Shown here one piece after another: positions 1 to 8,179 of a stretch of DNA of 64,000 nt. A program made the position numbers and the translations under genes. Under the pieces are notes generated by a model. The model did no database searches and had not been told where the DNA came from. It was given only the letters and a program-made list of their open reading frames with translations. Numbering within the stretch: position 1 is the first letter of the stretch; each line of letters begins with the position of its first letter. This DNA comes from CAVZOY01 sp963777095 (GTDB lineage Bacteria; Actinomycetota; Actinomycetes; Mycobacteriales; Geodermatophilaceae): the NCBI GenBank assembly GCA_963777095.1, contig CAVZOY010000002.1, positions 806,001 to 870,000 of the forward strand, read 5' to 3'.

Positions 1-229
1 GTCGACGGGCGCTGCGGAGCACGTCGTCGTGCGGGGCGACTGCCTGTGGCGCATCGCCGAGGACCGGCTCTCCGAAACCGGAACCGTCCCGACGGACGCC
101 GACGTGGCACGCGCGGTCGACGGCTGGTGGTCGGCCAACACCGCCGTGATCGGCCCCGATCCGAACCTCATCCTTCCCGGCCAGGTGCTCCTCCCACCGC
201 CCGGCACACCGACACCCACCCAGCACTGA
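1..229 (+). CDS. LysM-domain protein, C-terminal part (5' end outside window)
   Basis: The reading frame is already open at base 2 and runs to a TGA, so only the last 75 or so residues are present. They read as one LysM peptidoglycan-binding module: a VVRGDCLWRIAEDRL start (the usual 'V-x-x-GD-x-LW-x-I-A' pattern) followed by an LPGQVLLPPPG end, which is the typical close of a LysM repeat. Such modules bind N-acetylglucosamine-containing cell-wall glycan. Anything upstream (signal peptide, membrane anchor, other domains) lies outside the window, so the whole protein's role cannot be told. The next gene starts 14 bases later and is probably co-transcribed. Confidence 0.8.
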   Translation, partial: STGAAEHVVVRGDCLWRIAEDRLSETGTVPTDADVARAVDGWWSANTAVIGPDPNLILPGQVLLPPPGTPTPTQH

Positions 230-243
230 TCCCGGAGCACCCG

Positions 244-810
244 ATGACCGCGACCGTCCACCCCTCCCCCGTCACCGACCCGGCCGAGAGCGCCGGCGCC
301 ACACCCACGCTGCACCTGCGGCTCGTCCGGCCGCCGCAGCCGCCGCTCGCCGATCCCCGGGAGCCGGTGCGTCTCGTGCTTCCGGGCGTGCCCGTGCCCC
401 GACCGATGCACCGACCGGGGCCGCGGCCTCGTCCCGAGCGACCACGCGACCCGGACGGCGACTTCGGCCCGGCCTGGTCCACTCGCGCCGATCTGCCGTC
501 ACCGGGCGGGGTCGGTCGCTCGATCGTCCTGCTCGCGCTGGAGGTCATGGCCGGCCGCCGACCGGTGACCCAGCTGCGCGGGGTCACGACGCCGGGACTG
601 TTCGCCTCGCTGTCCGGAGGACGTCGGCCGCGCTGGTGCACAGCGGGCACGGCACCGCTCGTCCTGGGCCGGATGCACGTCTGCGAGCCGGTCGACGGAG
701 TCGCCGAGGTGAGCGTCGTGGCCCACCGCGCGGGCCGTGCGCACGCGGTGGCGGCCCGACTGGAGGGTCTCGACGGTCGCTGGCGGTGCACCGCCCTGCA
801 GATCGGCTGA
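244..810 (+). CDS. Actinobacterial DUF6459-type (Rv3231-like context) conserved protein
   Basis: A 188-residue protein with a low-complexity, Pro/Arg-rich first half and a conserved C-terminal half (about residues 95-188). The C-terminal part runs from GRSIVLLALEVMAGRRPVTQL through a PRWCTAG turn and RMHVCEPVDGVAEVSVV to a WRCTALQIG end. This arrangement fits the small actinobacterial family I know as DUF6459, often next to LysM and SecA-region genes; the function is unknown. I chose the ATG at 244 because GGAG lies just upstream and because an earlier in-frame start would overlap the LysM gene. A perfect hairpin follows the stop. Confidence 0.7.
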   Translation: MTATVHPSPVTDPAESAGATPTLHLRLVRPPQPPLADPREPVRLVLPGVPVPRPMHRPGPRPRPERPRDPDGDFGPAWSTRADLPSPGGVGRSIVLLALEVMAGRRPVTQLRGVTTPGLFASLSGGRRPRWCTAGTAPLVLGRMHVCEPVDGVAEVSVVAHRAGRAHAVAARLEGLDGRWRCTALQIG

Positions 811-827
811 CCCGCTCACGACGGCGA

Positions 828-860
828 ACGGCCCCCGCGACGAGCTGTCGCGGGGGCCGT
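828..860. terminator. Perfect 14-bp hairpin between convergent genes
   Basis: ACGGCCCCCGCGAC and its exact reverse complement are separated by a 5-base loop (GAGCT). It lies between two genes that end facing each other (810 on plus, 880 on minus), so it likely ends transcription from both sides. There is no T-tract, as is common in GC-rich actinobacteria. Confidence 0.85.
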
Positions 861-879
861 CCTGCTGGTGAGCGCTACA

Positions 880-2418
880 TCAGCGGCCGTCGTGGTGGCC
901 GAAGCCGCGCACGCCGCTCGCCGAGTTGGCCGAGCCCTGCCCGTTGTTCTTCACCGACGCGGTCGTCATCGCGAAGGTGAGGATGGCGTGCGCCGTGGCG
1001 TCCGACATCTGCTCGAGCACGACCTGGTTCACGTTGGCGATCGTGTCGCAGACCGAGTGGTAGCACGGGTCGAAGGCCACGCCCGCCGTTCCGCCGAAGA
1101 GCGCCGCCTCCTCCGCGGTCTTGATGTCCTCGGCCCCGGTGAACAGGCCGCCCGCGGGGATGCCGGCCGCGATGAACGCGTCGTAGTCCGAGCGTCCGTC
1201 GAACGCGGTCGGCAGCGTGGCCAGGTCCTGGGACTCGAAGTACGACTCGAAGACCCCCTCGATCGACTCACTGCCGTTCGGACCGGTGAGACCGAACCCT
1301 GAGCCGTCGCCGTCGTAGATGAACCGGCCGAAGTTGGGCGAACCGATCATGTCGAAGTTGAGGTACAGGTCGATCTGGTTCAGCTGGTGCCGCGACAGGC
1401 TGTCCACGTAGTACTGGGAGCCGACCAGGCCGGCCTCCTCGGCGCCCCAGAACGCGAACCGGACGGTGTTGGTCGGCTCGATGCCGAGCTCGGCCATCTC
1501 CAGTGCGATCTCCAGGAGCGCGGCCGTGCCGGACCCGTTGTCGTTGATTCCCGGACCCTCGGGCACCGAGTCGAGGTGGGCACCGGCCATCACCGTCTGG
1601 TTGTCACGACCCGTGGGCGTCTCCGCGATGACGTTCTCCGTGGGGACGTCCAGGCTGATCAGGGTCTCCGTCTCCAGGTGGACCACCACCGGCCCGTCCT
1701 CCGAGAGGTTGAACAGCTCCTCGCCGATCGCGAACGACGTGCCGACCACGGGGATGTCGACGTCGGCATCGTCGCCGAGCGTGGGGTTGAGGACGTCCTG
1801 CCGGTCGTCCTCACCGGGCGTGCCCTCGTTGTAGATGATCACCCCGGCCGCGCCCGCCAGCTCGGCGTTCTCCGCCTTGACCACGAAGTCGCACGTGCCC
1901 CGCTGGAGCAGCGCGATGTTGCCGGCCGTGAAGTCGACGAAGTCCTCCTCCTCGCAGCCGCTGCTGGAGGTACTCGCTGCCGCCCCGGGCGGCATGACGA
2001 CGTCGACCGGCTCGATCTCGGCGGTCACGTCCCCGCTGCCGGAGTACTCGGCCGTGAAGAAGTCCTCGCCGGCGACGTAGGCCTCAGGATCGGGCGAGAC
2101 CCGCTCGAACACCGGGGTGATCAGCTCGTCGAACGCGTTGAACAGGAAGGCCTGGCGGGTCACGATGTATCCGGCCTCCTCGAGGAGCCCCGCGACGTAG
2201 TCCGCCGATGCGTCGTAGCCGGGCGTTCCGCTGGCCCTGGTACCGCCGTTCGCGTCCGCGATCGCCTGGAGCGCTTCCAGGTGATCGGTGATCTCCGCGG
2301 CCGTGACCGCCTCGGTCAGGGCCGAGGTGTCGGGCGCTGCGGTGGCGCTGGTGGCCGTCACGGTGATCATGGCCGTCGCCGCGGATACGACCGCGAGCGT
2401 CCTTCGGGTGCGTGGCAC
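880..2418 (-). CDS. Secreted M28-family zinc aminopeptidase with PA domain
   Basis: A 512-residue secreted exopeptidase. The first 28 or so residues form a Sec signal peptide (RTRRTL, then a hydrophobic stretch ending ATSATA-AP). A PA (protease-associated) insert lies at about 165-245 (NIALLQRGTCDF, AGVIIYNE). The M28 catalytic core follows, with its zinc and catalytic residues in order: H281 in AGAHLDS, D293 in GINDNGSG, E327/E328 in WGAEEAG, D356 in DMIGSPN, and H454 in CYHSVCD. All expected ligands are present, so it should be active outside the cell on peptide N-termini. I chose the GTG start because AGGAGA sits 5 bases upstream and it puts the signal peptide at the N-terminus; an earlier ATG at 2466 would add 16 residues in front of it. 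Confidence 0.92.
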   Translation of the reverse strand: MPRTRRTLAVVSAATAMITVTATSATAAPDTSALTEAVTAAEITDHLEALQAIADANGGTRASGTPGYDASADYVAGLLEEAGYIVTRQAFLFNAFDELITPVFERVSPDPEAYVAGEDFFTAEYSGSGDVTAEIEPVDVVMPPGAAASTSSSGCEEEDFVDFTAGNIALLQRGTCDFVVKAENAELAGAAGVIIYNEGTPGEDDRQDVLNPTLGDDADVDIPVVGTSFAIGEELFNLSEDGPVVVHLETETLISLDVPTENVIAETPTGRDNQTVMAGAHLDSVPEGPGINDNGSGTAALLEIALEMAELGIEPTNTVRFAFWGAEEAGLVGSQYYVDSLSRHQLNQIDLYLNFDMIGSPNFGRFIYDGDGSGFGLTGPNGSESIEGVFESYFESQDLATLPTAFDGRSDYDAFIAAGIPAGGLFTGAEDIKTAEEAALFGGTAGVAFDPCYHSVCDTIANVNQVVLEQMSDATAHAILTFAMTTASVKNNGQGSANSASGVRGFGHHDGR

Positions 2419-2647
2419 GTTCTCTCCTGCCGTCGGGTGTACCGGCGCGGCGTCCACCCTCGACACAGGGGTGAGGAGGCCGCTGCCAGCGGAAGCCCCG
2501 CCATACTGTGCCTTTCGTCACACATGTCACAACCCCAACAGAGACTCGGTCGTCGCCGGTGCGCCCCCGGCCACACTCCGACTGGCCTCCCGAAGTACAG
2601 AATCGCCGCCGTCGTCGCGACCAGACCGCGGAGGGAGGTGGGCTGCC

Positions 2648-3658
2648 ATGGAGCCTCGACGGCACCGCGCCGGAGCAGCCGCGGCCGGTGCTCTGCTCGC
2701 CGTCATGTCCTGCACGGCGCCGAGGGACGACGACGGAGCGGCTCCTGAGACCACGGCGACGACCGGGGCCGGTCTCGGGGACGAGCCGATCGACGTGGCA
2801 GCACTGACCGGGCGCATCGCGGTGACCAGCGGTGACGACGTCTACCTCGCGAACGCCGACGGCACCGACGTGCAGCGGCTGACGGAGGCATCCGGTCCCG
2901 AGCTCGACCCGGCCTGGGCGCCCGACGGCTCCCGCGTCGTCTACCGGGACTCCCGCCGCGGCTTCAACGAGAACGACGAGATCTACGTCGCGAACGCCGA
3001 CGGAACCGACGCCACGAACCTGACCGACCACCCGGCCAACGACTGGGGTCCGGACTGGTCGCCCGACGGCCGGACGATCGTCTTCAACTCCGACCGCGAC
3101 GGCCTGCCGATGGGCGGCTACCTGATGAACCCGGACGGCACCGACGTGCGACGGATCCCGACCGACGTCTGGGTCGAGTACCCGGCATGGTCGCCCGACG
3201 GCGAGCGCATCGCGTTCATGAGCGCGAGCGGCAGCGACTACGACATCTGGGTCATCGGGACCGACGGCAGCGACCTGGCGCAGCTCACCGACTCCCCCGG
3301 GCACGACGGATGGCCGTCCTGGTCCCCGGACGGGCAGCGCATCGCCTTCACCTCGGTGCGCGACGACTGCTCTCGCTCCGACGAGCCCGACTGCCGCACC
3401 GTCGACACCGGCGAGGACGACGAGCACCACGACATCTGGGTCGTGAACGCGGACGGGACGGGGTCGGCCCGCGTGACGCCGGAGTTCGGCCAGTTCGTCA
3501 CGTGGTCGCCGGACGGCGAGTATCTGCTCGTCTGGGGGTACGACCTCTACGTCATCCGCCCCGACGGCACCGGACGCACACCGCTCCGGATCCCCGGCCT
3601 CGCGGACGGCGTGTTCCCCGACTGGATCGAAGACGGGACGGAGGCCGGCGATGGCTGA
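2648..3658 (+). CDS. TolB-like beta-propeller lipoprotein (PD40 repeats)
   Basis: A 336-residue exported protein. The N-terminus has basic residues, a short hydrophobic run and a lipobox-like VMSC, suggesting a lipid-anchored protein. The body is a series of about six PD40/WD40-like blades, each with the W(S/A)PDG signature (WAPDGSRV, WSPDGRTI, WSPDGERI, WSPDGQRI, WSPDGEYL) and IYVANADGTD-type strands. These propellers are usually protein-interaction or ligand-binding platforms; no enzyme motif is visible. ATG 2648 follows a strong GGAGG. The next gene overlaps its end by 8 bases, so the two are translationally coupled. Confidence 0.82.
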   Translation: MEPRRHRAGAAAAGALLAVMSCTAPRDDDGAAPETTATTGAGLGDEPIDVAALTGRIAVTSGDDVYLANADGTDVQRLTEASGPELDPAWAPDGSRVVYRDSRRGFNENDEIYVANADGTDATNLTDHPANDWGPDWSPDGRTIVFNSDRDGLPMGGYLMNPDGTDVRRIPTDVWVEYPAWSPDGERIAFMSASGSDYDIWVIGTDGSDLAQLTDSPGHDGWPSWSPDGQRIAFTSVRDDCSRSDEPDCRTVDTGEDDEHHDIWVVNADGTGSARVTPEFGQFVTWSPDGEYLLVWGYDLYVIRPDGTGRTPLRIPGLADGVFPDWIEDGTEAGDG

Positions 3659-4088
3659 GGATGCGGCGGCGCAGCACCGGGCCGCCCAGGCCGAGCGTGC
3701 TCACTACCACGTCGAGGCGCTGCGGCGACGCGACCAGGAGGAGGCGGCGAAGGCCCAGGTGTTGATCGACCGGTTCGTCGAGCAGGCCACCCGGGCAGGG
3801 CTGCCGACCGAGGAACTGACGGCTCGCCCGTGGTCCGGACGCGGTCGCTACAAGACGGGGATCACGGGCTGGTTCCTGCGCCGCAACGGCTCGGTCGGCG
3901 TGGGCACCGACGGCAGCTTCTACGTGCTCAACGTGGCGCCGGACCGGCTCGGCCGCTGGCGCACCGTCCGGGTCGAGCCGTCTCCACCGCCGCTCATCGT
4001 CGGCAAGGGCGGCGGGGACGGCGAGACCTTCGACCTCAGCGAACTGCTGGAGATGCGGTTGCGCTCGCCGGGGTCGGCAGAGAGCTGA
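3651..4088 (+). CDS. Conserved hypothetical cytosolic protein
   Basis: A 145-residue protein with no signal peptide or membrane segment. Residues 1-45 are rich in Ala, Glu, Arg and Gln and probably helical or coiled coil. The C-terminal part has a compact beta-rich pattern (GWFLRRNGSVGVGTDGSFYVL) and ends in an acidic helix (TFDLSELLEMRL). I recognise no catalytic motif. It overlaps the preceding propeller gene by 8 bases, so it is very likely made from the same message. Confidence 0.6.
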   Translation: MAEDAAAQHRAAQAERAHYHVEALRRRDQEEAAKAQVLIDRFVEQATRAGLPTEELTARPWSGRGRYKTGITGWFLRRNGSVGVGTDGSFYVLNVAPDRLGRWRTVRVEPSPPPLIVGKGGGDGETFDLSELLEMRLRSPGSAES

Positions 4089-4170
4089 GCGCTCCGGTCA
4101 GTGCGCGGCGCCGAGCACCGGCAGGGAGTCACGGACGCCGGCGAGCAGGCATCCTCCGCCGCCGCGTCGG

Positions 4171-4992
4171 TCACGACGGGAACCCGAACTCCCGGCACGG
4201 TGTCTCCCAGAGGATCTGGCGGCGGGCGGCGCGTTCCGGCACGAGTTCCTCGAGAAGCGCGAGCAAGGGGCCGTAGTCGATGCGGACCGGTGCGCGGAGG
4301 AAGGGCCAGTCCGACGCCCAGACACACCGCTCGGGTCCGAATGCGTCGACCAGCGCCCGCACGAACGGCCACGTGTCCTCGTGCGGCGGCGGGCGATGGG
4401 AGAACTTGACCAGGCCGGACAGCTTGATCACGGCCCGGCCCCCGCGACCGAGTCGGAGCAGCTCGCGAAATCCCGGCGCATCGAGCCCGGCCGCCGGGTC
4501 AGGTCGGCCGCAGTGGTCGACGACCACGCGGACGCCGGAGCGCGCGAGGATCGGGGCGAGGGCCAGGAGCTGGTCGTCCGTGACCTGGACGTCGGCGAAC
4601 ATGTCCAGGGCGGCCAGGCCGGCCAGCAGATCGTCCGCGTCGGCGTAGTGCCCGACCCCGAACAGCGCAGCGTTGAACGTGACCCCCAGGACCCCCGCAT
4701 CCCGGAGGGTGCTCAGCCGGCCCGCCGTCGCCGAGTTCGGGACCACCGCCATGCCGCGGAACCGCCCGCCCCCGCCCGCGACGGCGTCGAGCAGATACCG
4801 GTTGTCCTCTCCGTACCCCGAGTTCGGGCCGACCAGGAGCGCGTGCCGGACCCCGTGGGCGTCGTGCGTCCGCCGCAACTGGTCCACCGACCCGGTCTCC
4901 GGTCCCGTCGGGACGTAGTACGCGTCCGCGGCATACGGAAACCGGTCGGGATCGAACACGTGCACGTGGCAGTCGATGACCGGCTCGTCCAC
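4171..4992 (-). CDS. Amidohydrolase_2 family hydrolase, LigI (PDC lactonase)-like
   Basis: A 273-residue TIM-barrel metal hydrolase. It has the N-terminal HxH of the superfamily (H9 and H11 in DCHVHVFDP), a mid-barrel VVVDHCGRPD and a C-terminal ASDWPF with the conserved Asp. Length and motifs fit the group that includes 2-pyrone-4,6-dicarboxylate lactonase and related small lactonases. LigI would follow LigC in the protocatechuate 4,5-cleavage pathway; LigA/LigB lie about 36 kb away, so this role is inference. The GTG start is supported by a GGAGGGGAG-type site upstream. The exporter gene upstream on the same strand starts divergently from a LysR regulator, which may control both. Confidence 0.75.
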   Translation of the reverse strand: MDEPVIDCHVHVFDPDRFPYAADAYYVPTGPETGSVDQLRRTHDAHGVRHALLVGPNSGYGEDNRYLLDAVAGGGGRFRGMAVVPNSATAGRLSTLRDAGVLGVTFNAALFGVGHYADADDLLAGLAALDMFADVQVTDDQLLALAPILARSGVRVVVDHCGRPDPAAGLDAPGFRELLRLGRGGRAVIKLSGLVKFSHRPPPHEDTWPFVRALVDAFGPERCVWASDWPFLRAPVRIDYGPLLALLEELVPERAARRQILWETPCREFGFPS

Positions 4993-5086
4993 TCGCGCTC
5001 CCCTCCGCTCGCCATCGGCGATCGTGGCGGCACGCGACGCGGTTGGGGCGCATTCCCGTCCAGCGGATGTCGCCCGGGGGCAGAGG

Positions 5087-6334
5087 TCAGGGGGCGCTCG
5101 GGGCCTCGACAGCCGGCTCCGCCGCCGACGCCCGCGTGAGCAGCACCGTGGCCAGCAGGGCCGCGATCGCGCCGCCGGCCACCACCAGCGCCATGGGGAC
5201 GGGCGAGCCCTCCGGTCCCAGCCCGACCAGCGGGGTGACGAGCACGCCGCCGCCGAACATGCACGCCCCGAGCACCGCCGAGGCCGAACCGGCCGACCGC
5301 GACCCCCGTTCCACACCGAGCACGGTCGCGTTGGAGGAGACCAGTCCCCGCGTCGCGACCACCAGGAACAGCGGCGGCAGCACCGCCAGAACGCCGAGAC
5401 CCGCTCCCGCGGTCACGACGACGACGAGGACGACCGCCGCGGCCGACGACCCCACGAGCCCTGCGACCAGGAGACGGCGCACCGCGAACCGGCGGACCAG
5501 CCGCGCGTTGATCAGCCCGATGGCGACCATTCCGGCCGCGTTGAGCGCGAACACGCCACTGAACTGGGCCGCGGACAGCTGATAGTGCTCCTGCAGGGCG
5601 AAGGACGACCCGGAGATGTAGCCGAAGAGCGAGGCGTAGGCGAACGCGACCGTGAGGGCGTAGCCGACGAAGACCCGGTCCTTGGCGAGGTCCCGGAAGG
5701 CCCGGCCGGTCTGCCGCAGTCCCCCGGTGTGCCGCTGCTCGACCGCCAGGGTCTCCGGGACGGCGAACCAGATCGCTACCGCCAGCGCGGCGTTGACGGC
5801 GGCCAGCAGGTAGAACATGACCGGCCAGCTCCCGGTCCAGACCAGCAGGAAGCCGCCGATCACCGGCGCGATGATCGGCGCCACGCTGGACAGCGTCATG
5901 AAGAGGGAGAAGAGCCGGGCCGCGGAAACCCCGCTGGTGAGGTCGGCCGCGACCGCCCGGGCGAGCACGATGCCGCCGCCACCGGAGAAGCCCTGGACGA
6001 ACCTCCAGAGGGTGAGCACCGCCGCGGACGGCGAGAGCGCGCAGAACAACGAGGCCACGGCGCAGACCACGGTCGCACCGAGCAGCAGCCGGCGCCGTCC
6101 CCAGGCGTCCGAGAGCGGACCCAGTACCAGCTGTCCGGCGACGAGCCCGATCACGTCGGCGGTCAGCGTGAGCTGCACCTGCGCGTGCGTGGCGCCGAGG
6201 TCGGCGGCGAGCTGCGGGAACGCCGGGAGGTAGAGGTCCATCGACAGCGGGCCGAAGGCCGTCAGGCCACCCAGCAGGACGACCAGGACGGGGAACCGTC
6301 GCGTGAGGAGCGGCTGCGGGACTAGCGCGGTCAT
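5087..6334 (-). CDS. Bcr/CflA-type multidrug MFS transporter (12 TM)
   Basis: A 415-residue proton-driven exporter of the DHA1 drug family. Features seen: an N-terminal TM1 with GPLSMDLYLPAFP (typical of Bcr/CflA proteins), the loop 2-3 motif GPLSDAWGRRRLLLG, TM4-5 with RFVQGFSGGGG, and twelve hydrophobic stretches in all. Substrate cannot be read from sequence. I used ATG 6334; an ATG at 6376 would add 14 residues and run through the likely operator. It is divergent from the LysR gene and lies 94 bases upstream of the amidohydrolase on the same strand, so exporter and hydrolase probably form one unit. Confidence 0.85.
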   Translation of the reverse strand: MTALVPQPLLTRRFPVLVVLLGGLTAFGPLSMDLYLPAFPQLAADLGATHAQVQLTLTADVIGLVAGQLVLGPLSDAWGRRRLLLGATVVCAVASLFCALSPSAAVLTLWRFVQGFSGGGGIVLARAVAADLTSGVSAARLFSLFMTLSSVAPIIAPVIGGFLLVWTGSWPVMFYLLAAVNAALAVAIWFAVPETLAVEQRHTGGLRQTGRAFRDLAKDRVFVGYALTVAFAYASLFGYISGSSFALQEHYQLSAAQFSGVFALNAAGMVAIGLINARLVRRFAVRRLLVAGLVGSSAAAVVLVVVVTAGAGLGVLAVLPPLFLVVATRGLVSSNATVLGVERGSRSAGSASAVLGACMFGGGVLVTPLVGLGPEGSPVPMALVVAGGAIAALLATVLLTRASAAEPAVEAPSAP

Positions 6335-6367
6335 GTTGACGAGTTTCGGGCCGGCACACCAATCTGT

Positions 6368-6383
6368 CCAAGACATGCTTTGG
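6368..6383. promoter_or_regulatory. 16-bp dyad in LysR/MFS divergent promoter
   Basis: CCAAGACATGCTTTGG has symmetry CCAA-N2-CATG-N2-TTGG. It sits 22 bases before the LysR start and 33 bases before the exporter start, where a LysR-type regulator normally binds to control itself and its divergent target. Confidence 0.5.
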
Positions 6384-6405
6384 CAGTCAGCGATCGGAAA
6401 CAGAG

Positions 6406-7314
6406 ATGGATCTTCGGCAACTCGAGTACTTCGTCTCGGTGGCGGAGGAGAGCAGCTTCACGCGGGCCGCCGCCCGCTGCCACGTGGTGCAGTCGGCCCT
6501 GAGCTACCAGATCGCGCGACTGGAGCGGGAGCACCGAGTGACGCTCTTCCACCGCACCAGCCGCTCGGTCCGGCTGGCCCCGGCCGGCGAACTGCTGCTG
6601 CCGCACGCGCGTCGACTCCTGGACGGCGCAGAGGTGGCCCGCGCCGAGCTGGCCGCGTTCGCCGGGTTGGTCACCGGACGCCTGCGGCTCGGCATGGTCG
6701 GCAGTGTCGGCAGCGCGGCACCCCTCGTCGAGGCCGTCCTCCTCGACTTCCACGCCCGCCATCCCGGGGTCGAGATCGCCGTGCAGGACACCGGCAGCCG
6801 CCGCATGGCCGGCCAGGTGCGCGCGGGCGAGCTCGATCTCGCCTTCGTCGGCCTCTTCGCGGAGCAGTCGCCTGCCGGACTCGTGCACCAGCTGCTCGTC
6901 GAGGAACCGCTCGTGGCGGTGGTGCCCCGCGACCACCCGCTCGTCGGCCGGCCGTCCGTCGAGCTGGCGGAGCTCGCCGCGGCCGGTCCCTTCATCGAGA
7001 TGCGCGCCGAGTCCGGCCTCCGCCTGCAGGTCGACGCGGCCTTCGATCGCGCCGGCGTCCAGCGAGCCGTCGCCTTCGAGCTGAGCACCTCGGAGAGCGT
7101 CGTCCGCTTCGCCGGGCTCGGCTTCGGGGCCGCGCTCGTGCCGGTCTCCGCGACTTCGACGGCGACCGGGGTCGGCGTGCTCCCCCTCGGGGATCCCGAG
7201 GCCCGGCATCCCATCAGCCTGGTGCACCTCGAGGCCGGGCCGTCCACACCCAGCGCCCGCGCCTTCGTCGCGCTCCTGCGCGAGCACGTCGGCGACCGTC
7301 GGCCCGACGGCTGA
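6406..7314 (+). CDS. LysR-family transcriptional regulator
   Basis: A 302-residue LTTR. Residues 1-60 are the winged helix-turn-helix (MDLRQLEYFVSVAEESSFTR, then ALSYQIARLEREHRVTLFHR), followed by a linker helix and a two-lobed effector-binding domain (from about residue 92, GRLRLGMVGSVGS). It is divergent from the Bcr/CflA exporter, so it probably controls the exporter and the amidohydrolase in response to a small molecule, likely an aromatic or organic acid by family habit. The effector is unknown. A strong hairpin follows the stop. Confidence 0.9.
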   Translation: MDLRQLEYFVSVAEESSFTRAAARCHVVQSALSYQIARLEREHRVTLFHRTSRSVRLAPAGELLLPHARRLLDGAEVARAELAAFAGLVTGRLRLGMVGSVGSAAPLVEAVLLDFHARHPGVEIAVQDTGSRRMAGQVRAGELDLAFVGLFAEQSPAGLVHQLLVEEPLVAVVPRDHPLVGRPSVELAELAAAGPFIEMRAESGLRLQVDAAFDRAGVQRAVAFELSTSESVVRFAGLGFGAALVPVSATSTATGVGVLPLGDPEARHPISLVHLEAGPSTPSARAFVALLREHVGDRRPDG

Positions 7315-7370
7315 GCCACCGGCGCCGACCCGGTCATCCGCCCGGGCCGGGGGCTCCTGCACTCGGAACG

Positions 7371-7410
7371 CGGCTGCGCCCCTTCCGAGGACTCGGAAGG
7401 GGCGCAGCCG
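7371..7410. terminator. 19-bp perfect hairpin
   Basis: CGGCTGCGCCCCTTCCGAG is followed, after GA, by its exact reverse complement. It lies between the ends of the LysR gene (plus) and the phasin gene (minus) and probably terminates both. Confidence 0.9.
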
Positions 7411-7450
7411 CTCGTGCCGGCCGGCGGTCGCAGCGGCGACCGCGGAGGAG

Positions 7451-8029
7451 CTACTTGGCGTCGGCCTCGACGAGACGCGCGACGAGCTCGTCGACGGTGC
7501 CCGTCTTCGGCAGATTGCGCTTCGCGGCCAGCTCGGACAGCTCGGCCTTGGTGAGGTCGGCGTAGGGCGCGCGGGCCTTCTCGTCGGCCTCCTTGCGCTC
7601 CTGCCGCTCGGCCTTCGCCGCGTCCCGGGCCTTCTGCCGCTCGGCCTGCTCGACCTCGTCGGCCTGCTCGCGGACGGCCTTCTCGACCGTGTCGGAGCCC
7701 GTGCGGGCGGCCTGGGCCACGGTCTCGACCTGGTCGCGCACGACGCTGGTGACCGACTCGATCTGCTGACGCGTGACGCCGGTCAGCGTGTTGGCGACCT
7801 CGGCCAGCTGGCGGGCGTACTGGTGGTTGAGGTCGATGACCTGCTGGATGAACGCGAACTGCCGCTCGACGGCCTCGGTCACGTCGATCTGCGGCAGGTT
7901 GCCGACGGTCGGGATGGCCCGGAACTGGTCGGTCGCGGTGCTGAAGCTGTCCTTCAGGCTCTCGAGCGTGGTGGTGAAGGCGGTGCCGGCCTTGCGGGTG
8001 GCGTCGGCGTAGTCGATCGCGGAGGTCAT
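7451..8029 (-). CDS. Phasin with C-terminal SAP-like DNA-binding domain
   Basis: A 192-residue protein in three parts. Residues 1-105 form an amphipathic helical phasin region (DYADATRKAGTAF, then FAFIQQVIDLNHQYARQLAE), the type that coats polyhydroxyalkanoate granules. Residues 105-155 are a highly charged Glu/Lys/Arg/Ala coiled coil. Residues about 155-190 (YADLTKAELSELAAKRNLP, then TVDELVARLVEAD) match the helix-extended-loop-helix of SAP/Rho-N-like domains, which bind nucleic acid. The layout suggests a granule protein that can also touch DNA, like the unrelated PhaF or PhaM. The ATG has AGGAG close upstream, and a near-consensus promoter precedes it. SAP assignment is by pattern, not by search. 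Confidence 0.82.
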   Translation of the reverse strand: MTSAIDYADATRKAGTAFTTTLESLKDSFSTATDQFRAIPTVGNLPQIDVTEAVERQFAFIQQVIDLNHQYARQLAEVANTLTGVTRQQIESVTSVVRDQVETVAQAARTGSDTVEKAVREQADEVEQAERQKARDAAKAERQERKEADEKARAPYADLTKAELSELAAKRNLPKTGTVDELVARLVEADAK

Positions 8030-8067
8030 GTGGTGCTCCTGACGTTGTGGGTGGCCGTTCGTTGTTA

Positions 8068-8097
8068 ACTATCCCAAGCGCCTGGACGATATGTCAA
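8068..8097 (-). promoter_or_regulatory. Near-consensus housekeeping promoter of the SAP-phasin gene
   Basis: On the minus strand TTGACA (8097-8092) and GATAGT (8073-8068) are 18 bases apart and lie about 40 bases before the ATG. The ten bases CGCTTGACAT recur exactly in the promoter of the second phasin. Confidence 0.75.
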
Positions 8098-8179
8098 GCG
8101 CTCGGTGCGGAGCAGCGCTGTGACAGGGCGCACCGGACGCCGCAGGATGGAAAGGCCCGGTGCCCGTGCTGCCACTGGC

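Noticed and set aside
4993..5316. N-terminal extension of the amidohydrolase frame
   Set aside because: It overlaps the exporter gene out of frame and is Arg/Pro-rich; the GTG at 4992 has a good ribosome site.
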